A stretch of DNA of 23,808 nucleotides. Source: a virus. Of this stretch, positions 1-6,979 are shown piece after piece; within the stretch, counting starts at the first letter, position 1, and every line of letters starts with the position of its first letter. The stretch lies in the IMG/VR virus record IMGVR_UViG_3300020473_001313, positions 1-23,808 of that record; one strand, written 5' to 3'. The notes beneath the pieces are model-generated. The model searched no databases, was not told the DNA's origin, and saw only the letters and a program-made list of their open reading frames with translations. The translations under genes were made by a program, and so were the position numbers.

Positions 1-293
1 TATCGTGGTGTAAACAAAATAGAATACACGAACCATTTTTAAATAAACTTTCCAACGAACCTCATTACAGAATAGGTGTATTACCAAAACAAGTCAGAGA
101 AACTATTAAGCAACAGTGGAATAGTTCACCACATTGGAGTCTAAGAAAAGCCACTACGTGGTTAGAAGAAGATGAAAGTGACTTATTTCTTAAATTTAAG
201 AACATTACCAGAGCACATGATCAATACAGACGTGAATCATTTGCTGATACATTTCCAGAACTTAACCAAGCGATTCAACAATCTGCGTCCTAG
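1..293 (+). CDS. C-terminal end of an unknown phage protein (5' partial)
   Basis: An open frame enters from the left edge (codons in register with base 3) and ends at TAG 291-293, giving about 96 residues. The tail is rich in charged and aromatic residues and ends with an FPEL-type segment (residues about 84-87 of the visible part). I do not recognise the family with confidence. The ending vaguely recalls the C-termini of marine phage radical SAM/twitch-domain proteins, but no cysteine cluster is visible in this fragment, so that is only a guess. The gene stops 12 bases before the consensus promoter at 306, so it closes an upstream transcription unit. Confidence 0.6.
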   Translation, partial: SWCKQNRIHEPFLNKLSNEPHYRIGVLPKQVRETIKQQWNSSPHWSLRKATTWLEEDESDLFLKFKNITRAHDQYRRESFADTFPELNQAIQQSAS

Positions 294-305
294 ACACCTA
301 TAGAC

Positions 306-334
306 TTGACATTTCAGTTGAACTATACTATAAT
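306..334 (+). promoter_or_regulatory. Perfect consensus sigma70 promoter
   Basis: TTGACA at 306-311 and TATAAT at 329-334 are separated by exactly 17 bases. Transcription would start near 341, giving a leader of about 25 bases with a GGAG ribosome site before the ATG at 366. Such a strong host-type promoter would suit early expression of a T4-type phage. It also shows that a longer reading frame beginning at 306 is not the real gene start. Confidence 0.85.
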
Positions 335-365
335 TAGATTAACTTTAATGAACGGAGAAAATGTT

Positions 366-596
366 ATGGCAACTTTTAAAGGCACACAACATGAAAAGAT
401 TCTTCATTTCTTCAAAGGTACTGGTAAAACCTTTACAACTAGAATGCTTAAATCTAGGTTTAAAATTTCTAGTCCAGGTGCTAGACTTTGGGAATTGAAA
501 GAAAAAGGCTACGATATTCGTAGTCAAACTATCTCAACTGGATCAGTAGGCCGTCCTGCGTCTGCATATCAAGTTATGAGAAATAGGGTAGCATAA
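366..596 (+). CDS. Small winged-helix DNA-binding protein (HTH_39-like)
   Basis: The protein has 76 residues. Residues about 18-48 (FTTRMLKSRFKISSPGARLW then ELKEKGYDIRS) fit the helix-turn-helix plus wing pattern of short phage and prophage HTH_39-type proteins: a helix, a turn, an SSPGARLWEL recognition helix, then a GYDI strand. A GRPASAYQV tail completes the wing. The start at 366 is chosen because GGAG at 354-357 lies 8 bases upstream and the frame opens with a typical MATFKG; an upstream in-frame ATG at 348 lacks a ribosome site. It is the first gene after the consensus promoter, so an early transcriptional regulator is a reasonable inference. The target is unknown. Confidence 0.75.
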   Translation: MATFKGTQHEKILHFFKGTGKTFTTRMLKSRFKISSPGARLWELKEKGYDIRSQTISTGSVGRPASAYQVMRNRVA

Positions 597-609
597 TGCT
601 ACCAAACAT

Positions 610-633
610 AAGGGCGATGGTTTCATCGCTCTT
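610..633 (+). terminator. Hairpin between the HTH gene and the next gene
   Basis: Bases 610-619 pair with 624-633 (10 pairs, one G-T) around a GTTT loop. The following T run is short (the stem itself ends CTCTTT), so it is either a weak intrinsic terminator or attenuator, or an RNA structure setting the ratio of the HTH gene to the gene at 659. It sits wholly in the intergenic stretch. Confidence 0.5.
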
Positions 634-658
634 TACAATGTCTGAGGAGGCAAACAAT

Positions 659-964
659 ATGGCAAGACCATCAAACAAATATGTAACTTACACTAGAGAA
701 TTCGCTAACGGAAAAATCGGTGTATTTTACGCACCAGCACAACCATTTATGGTAAATGGTTCTGTAAACGGCGGAGCAATCAAGTTCGCTGATCTTAAAA
801 TTAAAAGACAAACACCATCTGGCAAACTAATTGGTAGAGGTATTGACTTTACAGTAAGAGTATTAGGAACTGGTTCAATCACTGAAGCACAAGCACTTAA
901 AAATTCTGTTGTAGGATTATTAAGCAACACAATCGCTTCAACAAAAATTTTGAACGCCGCTTAA
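659..964 (+). CDS. Unknown small phage protein (101 aa)
   Basis: The start at 659 follows a very strong ribosome site, GAGGAGG at 644-650, with 8 bases of spacing; the longer frame from 596 has none and overlaps the preceding stop. The protein begins MARPSNKYVTYTREF, is basic, has no cysteine and no membrane segment, and looks like a compact beta-rich domain with an alanine/serine-rich C-terminal helix. I do not recognise the family. The strong ribosome site suggests abundant product, and it shares the promoter at 306 with the HTH protein. It could be a nucleic-acid-binding or host-modifying early protein, but nothing in the sequence proves that. Confidence 0.7.
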   Translation: MARPSNKYVTYTREFANGKIGVFYAPAQPFMVNGSVNGGAIKFADLKIKRQTPSGKLIGRGIDFTVRVLGTGSITEAQALKNSVVGLLSNTIASTKILNAA

Positions 965-971
965 TCACACA

Positions 972-1247
972 CTAAGACTTTTGTTTGGGGGCAGTCTTTT
1001 TGCTCCCAAGCAATTTCTCTCTTTCACGATATTCGATCACAGTATTAACTTTAGACTTCAGTCTTATAATATCATTATCCAACATACGAATTCTATCAAT
1101 CAAAGCAATCAAAACTGTAGATGCTTCGCCTAGTTTTGGTTTTATTTCTTTTGTCATAAAATTATACACAAAGAATATAAAATATCCCATGGCTACTGAT
1201 GCCAATGTAGGAAAGCCATATTGTTCAACTAAGGCAACAATATCCAT
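972..1247 (-). CDS. Holin-like small membrane protein, paralogue B
   Basis: This 91-residue protein has one N-terminal membrane segment (about residues 10-30, with YGFPTLASVAMGYFIFFVYN) followed by a charged helical, probably coiled-coil tail with RIRMLDNDIIRLKSKVN (about 52-68) and a lysine-rich end. The layout matches small holin-like or BhlA-like phage proteins, though the function is not shown by sequence alone. The start at 1247 has AGGAGAGA just upstream on the minus strand and overlaps the stop of the preceding gene as TAATG, so the two are translationally coupled. It resembles its neighbour at 1247-1528 in architecture and in the R-I-R-x-(L/M)-(D/N)-N-D pattern, which indicates tandem duplication. 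Confidence 0.72.
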   Translation of the reverse strand: MDIVALVEQYGFPTLASVAMGYFIFFVYNFMTKEIKPKLGEASTVLIALIDRIRMLDNDIIRLKSKVNTVIEYREREKLLGSKKTAPKQKS

Positions 1248-1528
1248 TAATCTCTCCTAGCATCTTTCTTGCCATCTGCTCTTGCAATTCTTTCTTCATC
1301 TGGTTTAAGTTCTAGAGCATGACTGATTAACAAATCAAGTTTCATCATATCATTGTTCATCGTCCTGATCCTATTGTCCAATTGTGTAATGATAGCATGA
1401 AGTGTTCCTACTTGACCTATCACAGAGCCAAGTATGTATTTCAAAATGATATAAATGAATACACCCATTACTGCTGAGGAGGCGATTGGCAATCCAAATT
1501 CTGCCAATAATGTAAAGAATGTATCCAT
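1247..1528 (-). CDS. Holin-like small membrane protein, paralogue A
   Basis: The 93-residue product has a single membrane segment near residues 11-34 (FGLPIASSAVMGVFIYIILK), then a helical tail with LDNRIRTMNNDMMKLDLLI (about 50-68) and a very charged end. It is the first gene of the minus-strand pair and is clearly related in plan to the second: (Y/F)G(F/L)P near the N-terminus, a serine/alanine/glycine-rich membrane helix, and an RIR...ND helix. Such pairs in phages can act as holin and antiholin, but that is inference. The promoter is probably the minus half of the inverted repeat at 1537-1553; the ATG lies 8 bases from the TAAATA element. Confidence 0.72.
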   Translation of the reverse strand: MDTFFTLLAEFGLPIASSAVMGVFIYIILKYILGSVIGQVGTLHAIITQLDNRIRTMNNDMMKLDLLISHALELKPDEERIARADGKKDARRD

Positions 1529-1536
1529 TATATGTG

Positions 1537-1553
1537 TATTTATTGGCTAAATA
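1537..1553. promoter_or_regulatory. Divergent late-like promoter pair (inverted repeat)
   Basis: The sequence is TATTTA-TTGGC-TAAATA, a perfect 6-base inverted repeat with a 5-base centre. On the plus strand TAAATA (1548-1553) ends 5 bases before the ATG at 1559; on the minus strand TAAATA (1542-1537) ends 8 bases before the ATG at 1528. TAAATA is the core of the T4 late promoter TATAAATA. Both divergent genes would begin at or very near their transcription start sites. Confidence 0.5.
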
Positions 1554-1558
1554 TCTGC

Positions 1559-1864
1559 ATGTGGGAAATGATTGAAAGAATGGCTTCAGATCGACTATGG
1601 ATTTATACTGCATTGGTAGGATCTTTGTTTGGCCTAGCATTTTCAACATATTTTAAAAGCACAAGATTAGGTCTATGGTTGTATGGACATTTTGATCGTA
1701 TAGCAGATTATCTTGTTGATCGCTGGGGTTGGACATGGCTACAACAACCAGAAGATGCTTGGAGAAAGAAATATCCGTATGTTACAAAAAAGATCGACGA
1801 ACTTGAAAAGAGAATCAAAAAGTTAGAACCTAATGCTGGCAAGTTTAAAAAGTTAGAGAAGTAA
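1559..1864 (+). CDS. Small membrane protein with basic coiled-coil tail
   Basis: The 101-residue product has one membrane segment near residues 13-32 (IYTALVGSLFGLAFSTYF), an amphipathic tryptophan-rich stretch (about 36-62) and a lysine/glutamate-rich helical tail (about 72-101). A start at 1559 is preferred over the in-frame ATG at 1532, because the latter lies upstream of the TAAATA promoter element that ends 5 bases before 1559. The next gene follows directly (TAA then ATG at 1865). No family recognised. Position between a holin-like pair and a curli locus suggests an envelope role. Confidence 0.65.
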   Translation: MWEMIERMASDRLWIYTALVGSLFGLAFSTYFKSTRLGLWLYGHFDRIADYLVDRWGWTWLQQPEDAWRKKYPYVTKKIDELEKRIKKLEPNAGKFKKLEK

Positions 1865-2236
1865 ATGAAAGTTTCTGATAACACATCAATATCCATGCCA
1901 ATGCGTAATTTAATCAGCATTGTTATCGCCGTAGGTATGGGAGTATGGGCATACTTTGGCGTTGTAGAACGTCTTAACAAAATAGAAACTGAACTGCAAC
2001 TAATTGAACAAGACTTATCAGCGGCAACTGAGTTCATTGCAGGAGTTCCAAAAGGTGACATGGTGTCACCACAAATACAAGAATTGTTCATGCTAGTTGA
2101 ATTTGTATCAGGAAATGTTGACAAACTCAGAGCACAAATGGAAGAAGAGATGCCGTTGATACTTAAAAATGATATGGTTATACAGTTTCATGAAGAAAGA
2201 TTAATTGACCTAGAACAAAAGAACGGAACACACTAA
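1865..2236 (+). CDS. Membrane-anchored coiled-coil protein
   Basis: The 123-residue product has a short N-terminal tail, one membrane helix near residues 14-32 (LISIVIAVGMGVWAYFGVV) and then a long acidic helical region with heptad-like spacing (ERLNKIETELQLIEQDL, about 34-50, and LRAQMEEEMPLI further on). This plan would fit an inner-membrane protein with a periplasmic coiled coil, as in i-spanins, but no partner o-spanin is obvious and the call stays open. It starts directly after the stop of the preceding gene and overlaps the next gene at TAATG, so the three genes from 1559 to 2463 are one translational unit. Confidence 0.65.
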   Translation: MKVSDNTSISMPMRNLISIVIAVGMGVWAYFGVVERLNKIETELQLIEQDLSAATEFIAGVPKGDMVSPQIQELFMLVEFVSGNVDKLRAQMEEEMPLILKNDMVIQFHEERLIDLEQKNGTH

Positions 2237-2463
2237 TGATAGAAATGGTTTTTGCAATGTTAATGATTCAAAATGGCACAACCATTGAATATGTACCAAC
2301 TGCTGGTATGACAGATTGTCTACAACAGAAACGTGTGGTGGCTAGATCAATAGGTGAAGATCAAGAAGGCATTTATCTACAATGCACACAACTAAAAGCA
2401 GAATTGTATGAAGACTGTGTCGGCGACACTTGTAGAATGAAAATTAAAAAAATAATAGACTAG
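2236..2463 (+). CDS. Small cysteine-containing, probably exported protein
   Basis: The 75-residue product starts with a hydrophobic stretch (MIEMVFAMLMIQ) that could be a weak signal or membrane segment, followed by a domain with four cysteines (about residues 28, 50, 61 and 66), the last two as C-x4-C. Four cysteines in an otherwise cysteine-poor neighbourhood suggest disulfides in the periplasm, or a small metal site. It is coupled to the upstream gene (TAATG). No family recognised. It is the last gene before the curli locus. Confidence 0.6.
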   Translation: MIEMVFAMLMIQNGTTIEYVPTAGMTDCLQQKRVVARSIGEDQEGIYLQCTQLKAELYEDCVGDTCRMKIKKIID

Positions 2464-2484
2464 TATTAGATTCCTAGGATTTCC

Positions 2485-2492
2485 AATAAATA
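2485..2492 (+). promoter_or_regulatory. Late-like promoter element before csgF
   Basis: AATAAATA at 2485-2492 contains the TAAATA core and ends 5 bases before the ATG at 2498, the same geometry as at 1548 and 10683. No good -35 box is present. It favours the second ATG (2498) over the one at 2492, which overlaps the element. Confidence 0.4.
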
Positions 2493-2497
2493 TGTGT

Positions 2498-2968
2498 ATG
2501 ATAACGAGAATCTTATTAATATTCGTATGGCTAGGATTGACTCCTGCAATGGCTGAAAGTTTGTCTTTTAGTTTTGGGAATCCTGCATTCAGTGGTGAAG
2601 GATATAGTTCACACGTTCTATCTATTGAACAATTACAATATTCACGTGGACAAGACATAGAAGCGGATGCAAAATCTGCTCGTAGTGCCGCTGAACGAGC
2701 AGAAAAAAATACAACAATTAATAAATTTATTGCCAATGTTGAATCTAGAATCTACGCAAATTTGTCAAAGCAGTTGGTAGATAATATGTTTGGCACGACT
2801 TGTGACAGTGAAACAACAACCTGTCCTACGTCTGGCACCGCAAATGTTGAAGGTTCTGTAATTTATTGGGTGAAAGATGCCACTTCTGGCAACATTACAT
2901 TGACTGTCACTGCAACTGACGGAGCAGTAACAACACTGACAGTTCCTGTGGGAGACTTTGTATTCTAA
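2498..2968 (+). CDS. csgF: CsgF-like curli assembly factor
   Basis: CsgF is the small secreted partner that binds the CsgG outer-membrane pore and, in Enterobacteria, plugs its neck with an N-terminal peptide and helps nucleate the curli fibre. This 156-residue product has a signal peptide (MITRILLIFVWLGLTPAMA). The mature protein begins ESLSFSFGNPAFSGEG, matching the CsgF N-terminus pattern (hydrophobic-polar strand, F-x-NP-x-F-x-G). A helical middle and a beta C-terminus with a GSVIYWV segment and an LTVTATDGAVTTLTVPVGDF end match the family. A C-x6-C cysteine pair and an alanine/glutamate-rich helix (about 50-70) are less typical. It overlaps csgG (TAATG at 2968), as expected for partners. 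Confidence 0.88.
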   Translation: MITRILLIFVWLGLTPAMAESLSFSFGNPAFSGEGYSSHVLSIEQLQYSRGQDIEADAKSARSAAERAEKNTTINKFIANVESRIYANLSKQLVDNMFGTTCDSETTTCPTSGTANVEGSVIYWVKDATSGNITLTVTATDGAVTTLTVPVGDFVF

Positions 2969-3798
2969 TGAAAATACTTGCAACCATATTAGCATTGTGT
3001 TGGATAACTGGCTGTGCAACAATGCAACCAGAAAATGTAAAAATAGGGCAGGAGCCATTTGTTACTGCATCCACCACTTCAGTTTTATTGGCACAGATTC
3101 CGCCATTAGATCAACCAAAGATTACTATTGCAGTATATTCTTTTCCAGATCTAACAGGACAACGCAAACCTAATTCAAAATTTTCTTTGCTATCGACAGC
3201 AGTTCCACAAGGATCTGAAGTATGGGTAATACAAGCATTGAAAACTGTGGGCAATGGTGAATGGTTTCAAGTAGTTGAAAGAGGAGGCTTAGACAACCTA
3301 GTGAAAGAAAGGCAACTTATAAGATCAACAAGAGAATTGTATGATGGTGATGATGGCGCAGGGAATGTGCTGAAGCCTATGCTTTTTGCTGGACTAATTG
3401 TCGAAGGTGGCATTGTTGGATATGAGGCAAACACTCAATCAGGTGGTGATGGTGCCAGATACTTTGGCATAGGTGCACATGAAGAATACAGAGTTGACCA
3501 AGTAACTGTATCAATGAGACTGGTAGCAGTACAAACAGGCGAAGTGCTCCTAACACAAGAAGCAACTAAAACCATAGCAAGTATGAAAACTGGTGTAGAT
3601 GCATTTAGATTCTTAGATATGAGTACAAAAGCCTTTGAATTAGAAAGCGGAGTGGCAGTAAATGAACCAGTTATGTACGCAGTTAGATCTGCCATAGAAT
3701 ATGCTTTGTTCGAACTCATTATAGCGGGTGAAAATGATGGCTTCTGGAAGTTTAAATACAACAAACATGTGGGAAATATAGATGAAGTTTTTAACTAA
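2968..3798 (+). CDS. csgG: CsgG curli outer-membrane secretion channel
   Basis: CsgG is a lipoprotein that forms a nonameric outer-membrane channel for curli subunits. The 276-residue product has a lipoprotein signal with lipobox ITGC (Cys16), so the mature chain of 261 residues is almost the same length as Escherichia coli CsgG. Family hallmarks are all present: IAVYSFPDLTGQ (54-65), STAVPQ (76-81), VERGGLDNLVKERQLIR (103-119), GYEANTQSGGDGARYFGIG (151-169) and VNEPVMYAVRSAIE (231-244). The constriction-loop region between GQ and STAVPQ (KPNSKFSL, 67-74) differs from the KPYPASNF of the bacterial protein, so the narrow part of the pore is probably altered. It is coupled to csgF and overlaps the curlin-repeat gene by 17 bases. 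Confidence 0.96.
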   Translation: MKILATILALCWITGCATMQPENVKIGQEPFVTASTTSVLLAQIPPLDQPKITIAVYSFPDLTGQRKPNSKFSLLSTAVPQGSEVWVIQALKTVGNGEWFQVVERGGLDNLVKERQLIRSTRELYDGDDGAGNVLKPMLFAGLIVEGGIVGYEANTQSGGDGARYFGIGAHEEYRVDQVTVSMRLVAVQTGEVLLTQEATKTIASMKTGVDAFRFLDMSTKAFELESGVAVNEPVMYAVRSAIEYALFELIIAGENDGFWKFKYNKHVGNIDEVFN

Positions 3799-4492
3799 TT
3801 TATTAACGATAGCATTCTTTGGAATGTTCTTTTTGTTTGGAATGATGTATGCCGCATCATCCAATGATATCTATGTGACTCAAAGTGGTGGTGGTTCATT
3901 TACATTTGATGTTTTACAAGATGGACAAAACAACACCATAGGTAATTCAACCACTGCATCTACGAACACTGGTGCAACACATAACCTAAATATTGATCAG
4001 GTTGGTAATTCAAACGTATTAACATATCAAGTAAACGGTGCAAGTTTTACAGGTGTGTTTAATACAACTGGTAATTCAAACGACATAGACTTTAATTGTG
4101 ATACAGGTGGATCAAATTCATCTTGTGGTACAGTTAATTCAAATATTACATTCACTGGTAATTCAAATGATATCGACATAGACGTTGGATTGACTGCGGC
4201 GGCAACTGGTTTAGATTTAGATGTAACCGGTGCTTCTGGTTCTGACAGTAACGTGATTGCGGCAACAATTGATGGTACATCAGCAATAATGAACTTGTCA
4301 CTCAACGGTGATACTAACAACTATCTAATTGATATTGATGGCAACGGTGATGTAAATGGACACACTTTAATACACAGCCATACAGGCGGTATTGCAGATG
4401 TGGACATTGTTCAAAGTGGTGTGTATGATAACTATATCGCTCTTACAACTGCTGGTGACAACCATAACATTGACATAATTCAAAGAGACTAA
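3782..4492 (+). CDS. Curlin-repeat protein, candidate curli subunit (CsgA/CsgB-like)
   Basis: The 236-residue product has a hydrophobic signal peptide (residues about 1-25) and then imperfect curlin-type repeats built on G-N/D-S-N-x-(V/I/L)-x-(V/I)-x-Q/D. Clear units include GNSNVLTYQVNG, GNSNDIDFNCDTGG, GNSNDIDIDVG, and the last two, VDIVQSGVYDNYIAL and NHNIDIIQRD. Curlin repeats form stacked strand-loop-strand units in amyloid fibres exported through CsgG. Glutamine positions are often replaced by aspartate, and one C-x7-C pair occurs, so the repeats are degenerate. It overlaps csgG by 17 bases and is the obvious secretion substrate. The related DNA units (GGTAATTCAAA) are coding repeats. 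Confidence 0.85.
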   Translation: MKFLTNLLTIAFFGMFFLFGMMYAASSNDIYVTQSGGGSFTFDVLQDGQNNTIGNSTTASTNTGATHNLNIDQVGNSNVLTYQVNGASFTGVFNTTGNSNDIDFNCDTGGSNSSCGTVNSNITFTGNSNDIDIDVGLTAAATGLDLDVTGASGSDSNVIAATIDGTSAIMNLSLNGDTNNYLIDIDGNGDVNGHTLIHSHTGGIADVDIVQSGVYDNYIALTTAGDNHNIDIIQRD

Positions 4493-4504
4493 TTTAATTA
4501 AATA
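4470..4504 (+). promoter_or_regulatory. Possible promoter before the FecR gene
   Basis: TAAATA at 4499-4504 ends 5 bases before the ATG at 4510. TTGACA at 4470-4475 with TTTAAT at 4493-4498 (17-base spacing) is an alternative sigma70 reading, but the TTGACA lies inside the coding repeat for NIDIIQ and may be coincidental. Either way the mRNA would have almost no leader. Confidence 0.35.
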
Positions 4505-4509
4505 TTGCT

Positions 4510-5619
4510 ATGAAGAGCATTTTTGTAATATTTTTTCTTATGATTCCTAGTCTTTTACATGCAAATTCTATAGGCGATGTGATCATGCATGAAGGGTCCG
4601 GTGTAATAGAACGTAAGGCAAATGGAGAAGAAGTTACGACACAAACGGAACTTGATGTGTTTTCATTTGATACTGTCAAAACTGGCAACGGCAAAACAGC
4701 AATTGAATTTTTAGATGCCACTAGAGTTGATGTTACACAACACAGTAAATTAACAATAGATGATTTTGTGTATGATCCTAACACCAGCACAGGAAAATTA
4801 TCATTAAAAGCATCACTAGGCACAGTCCGTTATGCTTCAGGACAAATTGCTAAAACTAGTCCAACAAATGTAACAATATCAACACCAACAGCAACAATAG
4901 GTGTACGAGGAACAGACTTCTCAATGACAATAGATGAAGTTGGATCTTCTACAATAATTTTATTACCATCATGCAATACAAATGGAATGTGTTATGTGGG
5001 CGAGATATCTGTCGAGTCAGATGCAGGGTTTGTAATAATGAATCAAGCCTTCCAAGCAACTGTGGTTGATACTGTGGCCTCAATACCAATGAAGCCTGTT
5101 ATATTAGAACTTGATGAAGATTTAATTGGCAACTTGATGATTATTTCTAAACCAACAGAAATACAAGAACAACAAGAAGCAGAAGCATACAATCAGGTTG
5201 CATCAGCATTGGACATAGACTTTTTACAATTTGATAACTTGGAGATAGATTATCTAGAAGAGGAGGAAGATACATGGGCAACTGGACTTGACATTGATTT
5301 CTTAGAACAAAACTTTCTTGTTGATGTATTGGTACAAATTAATAAAGAATTAACAAAAGCAATGAAACAGGCAGGCCTTGATCGAAAAGAAACAAAAACT
5401 GACGGAATACAATTAGGTAAAGATCCAGAGACTGGTATTATTATTTTAGACGAAGATCCACAATGGGTCTATTCACGTGAGGGTGCATCAAACTTTTTTG
5501 AATTACGTTTAGACAAAGAACAAGGTTACATTATAAATTTTGTACAAGGCGACTTTGAAGTTGTTGATTATTATTTAGGAGATGGGGACAGTGAAATTTT
5601 TATCATTCAGTCTAATTAG
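4510..5619 (+). CDS. Exported FecR-domain protein
   Basis: The 369-residue product has a clean signal peptide (MKSIFVIFFLMIPSLLHA) and a FecR domain over residues about 20-145: GDV...GSGVIERKANGEE, DTVKTGNGKTAIEFLDATRV, LTIDDFVYDP, GTVRYASG and ISTPTATIGVRGTDFSMTI are the usual landmarks. Unlike FecR of iron uptake there is no cytoplasmic anti-sigma part and no membrane helix, so it is a soluble periplasmic or surface protein. The C-terminal half is very acidic with repeated LDIDFL motifs (about 235-275), possibly a protein- or metal-binding segment. FecR-domain proteins are often found near CHASE2 cyclases in bacteria, and a CHASE2 cyclase lies downstream here. Its exact role is unknown; a sensor or cell-surface ligand role is inferred. 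Confidence 0.85.
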   Translation: MKSIFVIFFLMIPSLLHANSIGDVIMHEGSGVIERKANGEEVTTQTELDVFSFDTVKTGNGKTAIEFLDATRVDVTQHSKLTIDDFVYDPNTSTGKLSLKASLGTVRYASGQIAKTSPTNVTISTPTATIGVRGTDFSMTIDEVGSSTIILLPSCNTNGMCYVGEISVESDAGFVIMNQAFQATVVDTVASIPMKPVILELDEDLIGNLMIISKPTEIQEQQEAEAYNQVASALDIDFLQFDNLEIDYLEEEEDTWATGLDIDFLEQNFLVDVLVQINKELTKAMKQAGLDRKETKTDGIQLGKDPETGIIILDEDPQWVYSREGASNFFELRLDKEQGYIINFVQGDFEVVDYYLGDGDSEIFIIQSN

Positions 5620-6979
5620 TCTTTTGGTCCTTATATTCATGTATGTGCCTAACAAAGCAAATGCAGGATCACTCAACTGGACTGCTTACTCAATTTCACA
5701 TTATGCACCATATGTTGAATCATCTTGTTTCAATAATTATTCTTATCTATCAACCTGTAACAACACAAACTGGGCCTATGTTAATTCAACTGCGATTGCA
5801 TCAGGCACACTGACAAGTATAAATCAAAACTGGAACAGTGGCAGTATCATACCAGATGGAAGCACAAACATAGGATCTAATTCTAGGATGCTAGTAATCA
5901 CAGGATATTGGCAACATCCGGGAACTGCAGGTCAAACATCAACAGTTTATTTTGCCGGACGTAACGATGATGGACTGATCGTAAACATCAATAACACCGC
6001 AGTAATATCTGATTGGGCACAACAAGGTCCAACATATTGGAATTCATATGGCTCATTTACAGGTGTAGGTGGTCAATGGTATCCTATTGTGATCAATTGG
6101 TATGAATGGGGTGGCTCAGCCAATATGGATATTCATTATAGAATAGATGGTAGTAATGGCATTGGTACAACCAGTGGGTGGCTTGACCACAATTCAAATA
6201 TGTTCTCATCTACAGAGCCTAGTGTATCAATCACAGCAGGACAAACTACAATTCTTAACAATGCAATGGGTGTTACAGGTAATGGAGTAAAATTGTCTAT
6301 AGATGGCGATAACAACACCGTAAATATTGAACAAGAAGGTGAAGATAATTTTATTGTTGGCACTGACTGGACATCAAATGCCACGATCAATGGGGATTCA
6401 AACACAGTGACAATCGACCAAGGCAATGTTACAACGTCAGGCTCGCACAGTGACAACAATGGTATTGCAATGGCTATTACTGGTAACAGTAACACTCTTA
6501 CAATAAGTCAAGGAGATGCAAACAATGATAGAGGTGAACACAGAATATGGACAGACATTACAGGTAATTCAAACAATGTTAATATTCTACAAAAAGATCA
6601 TGGCGGTAATTGCTGTCACAGTGAACATTTTCTATCTTTAGATTTGGATGCATCAAGTAACACAATAAACTTGACACAAAAAAATGATGGCAATAAAGTT
6701 ATGTTTTTAGATATTAATAACAATAGCAACACAATTGATATAATGCAACAAAACATAGGAGAACATTATTTAGATTTAACTCTAAGTTCAGGATCTTATG
6801 CACATGACATTGACATTACACAATCAGGTAGTGCCGATAAGTCGGCAAGAATAACTTTGGGTGGTTATTCATATAACTTTGATTTGATACAACAAGGATC
6901 AAGCAGTCAGTCTTATTCAGTTGACAGCACCTGTGGTAGTGCCAGTGGTTGCACACTATCAACGACACAAGGAAACTAA
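5591..6979 (+). CDS. PA14-like domain fused to curlin repeats (secreted adhesin candidate)
   Basis: A signal peptide (about residues 1-26, ending NKANA) is followed by a PA14/GLEYA-like beta domain (about 30-200): TVYFAGRNDDGLIVNINNTA, then YWNSYGSFTGVGGQWYPIVI and a GSANMDIHYRIDG strand, where PA14 domains have DDG and GG-A motifs. From about residue 225 to the end come roughly nine curlin-type units such as GDNNTVNIEQEG, GNSNTLTISQGD, GNSNNVNILQKD, SSNTINLTQKN and NSNTIDIMQQN. So a possible glycan-binding head is joined to an amyloid-type repeat tail. GTG at 5591 is preferred over ATG at 5582: AGGAG at 5577-5581 is 9 bases from the GTG but abuts the ATG. It overlaps the FecR gene by 29 bases. 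Confidence 0.8.
   Translation: MKFLSFSLISLLVLIFMYVPNKANAGSLNWTAYSISHYAPYVESSCFNNYSYLSTCNNTNWAYVNSTAIASGTLTSINQNWNSGSIIPDGSTNIGSNSRMLVITGYWQHPGTAGQTSTVYFAGRNDDGLIVNINNTAVISDWAQQGPTYWNSYGSFTGVGGQWYPIVINWYEWGGSANMDIHYRIDGSNGIGTTSGWLDHNSNMFSSTEPSVSITAGQTTILNNAMGVTGNGVKLSIDGDNNTVNIEQEGEDNFIVGTDWTSNATINGDSNTVTIDQGNVTTSGSHSDNNGIAMAITGNSNTLTISQGDANNDRGEHRIWTDITGNSNNVNILQKDHGGNCCHSEHFLSLDLDASSNTINLTQKNDGNKVMFLDINNNSNTIDIMQQNIGEHYLDLTLSSGSYAHDIDITQSGSADKSARITLGGYSYNFDLIQQGSSSQSYSVDSTCGSASGCTLSTTQGN

Noticed and set aside
306-365. Extended start of the HTH gene at 306
   Set aside because: The proposed start codon is part of the TTGACA -35 box, and the -10 box lies inside the extended frame; ATG 366 has a good ribosome site.
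974-998. AAGACT...AGTCTT hairpin as a terminator between the convergent genes at 964 and 972
   Set aside because: Only six pairs with a 13-base loop, inside the end of the minus-strand gene; support is too weak.
1532-1558. Start of the membrane protein gene at ATG 1532
   Set aside because: It lies upstream of the TAAATA promoter element and would put the promoter inside the gene; ATG 1559 fits better.
3941-4170. Repeated GGTAATTCAAA units as a possible CRISPR or direct-repeat array
   Set aside because: The units are in frame, vary at third codon positions and encode the GNSN part of curlin repeats; spacing is irregular and the repeats are too short for CRISPR.
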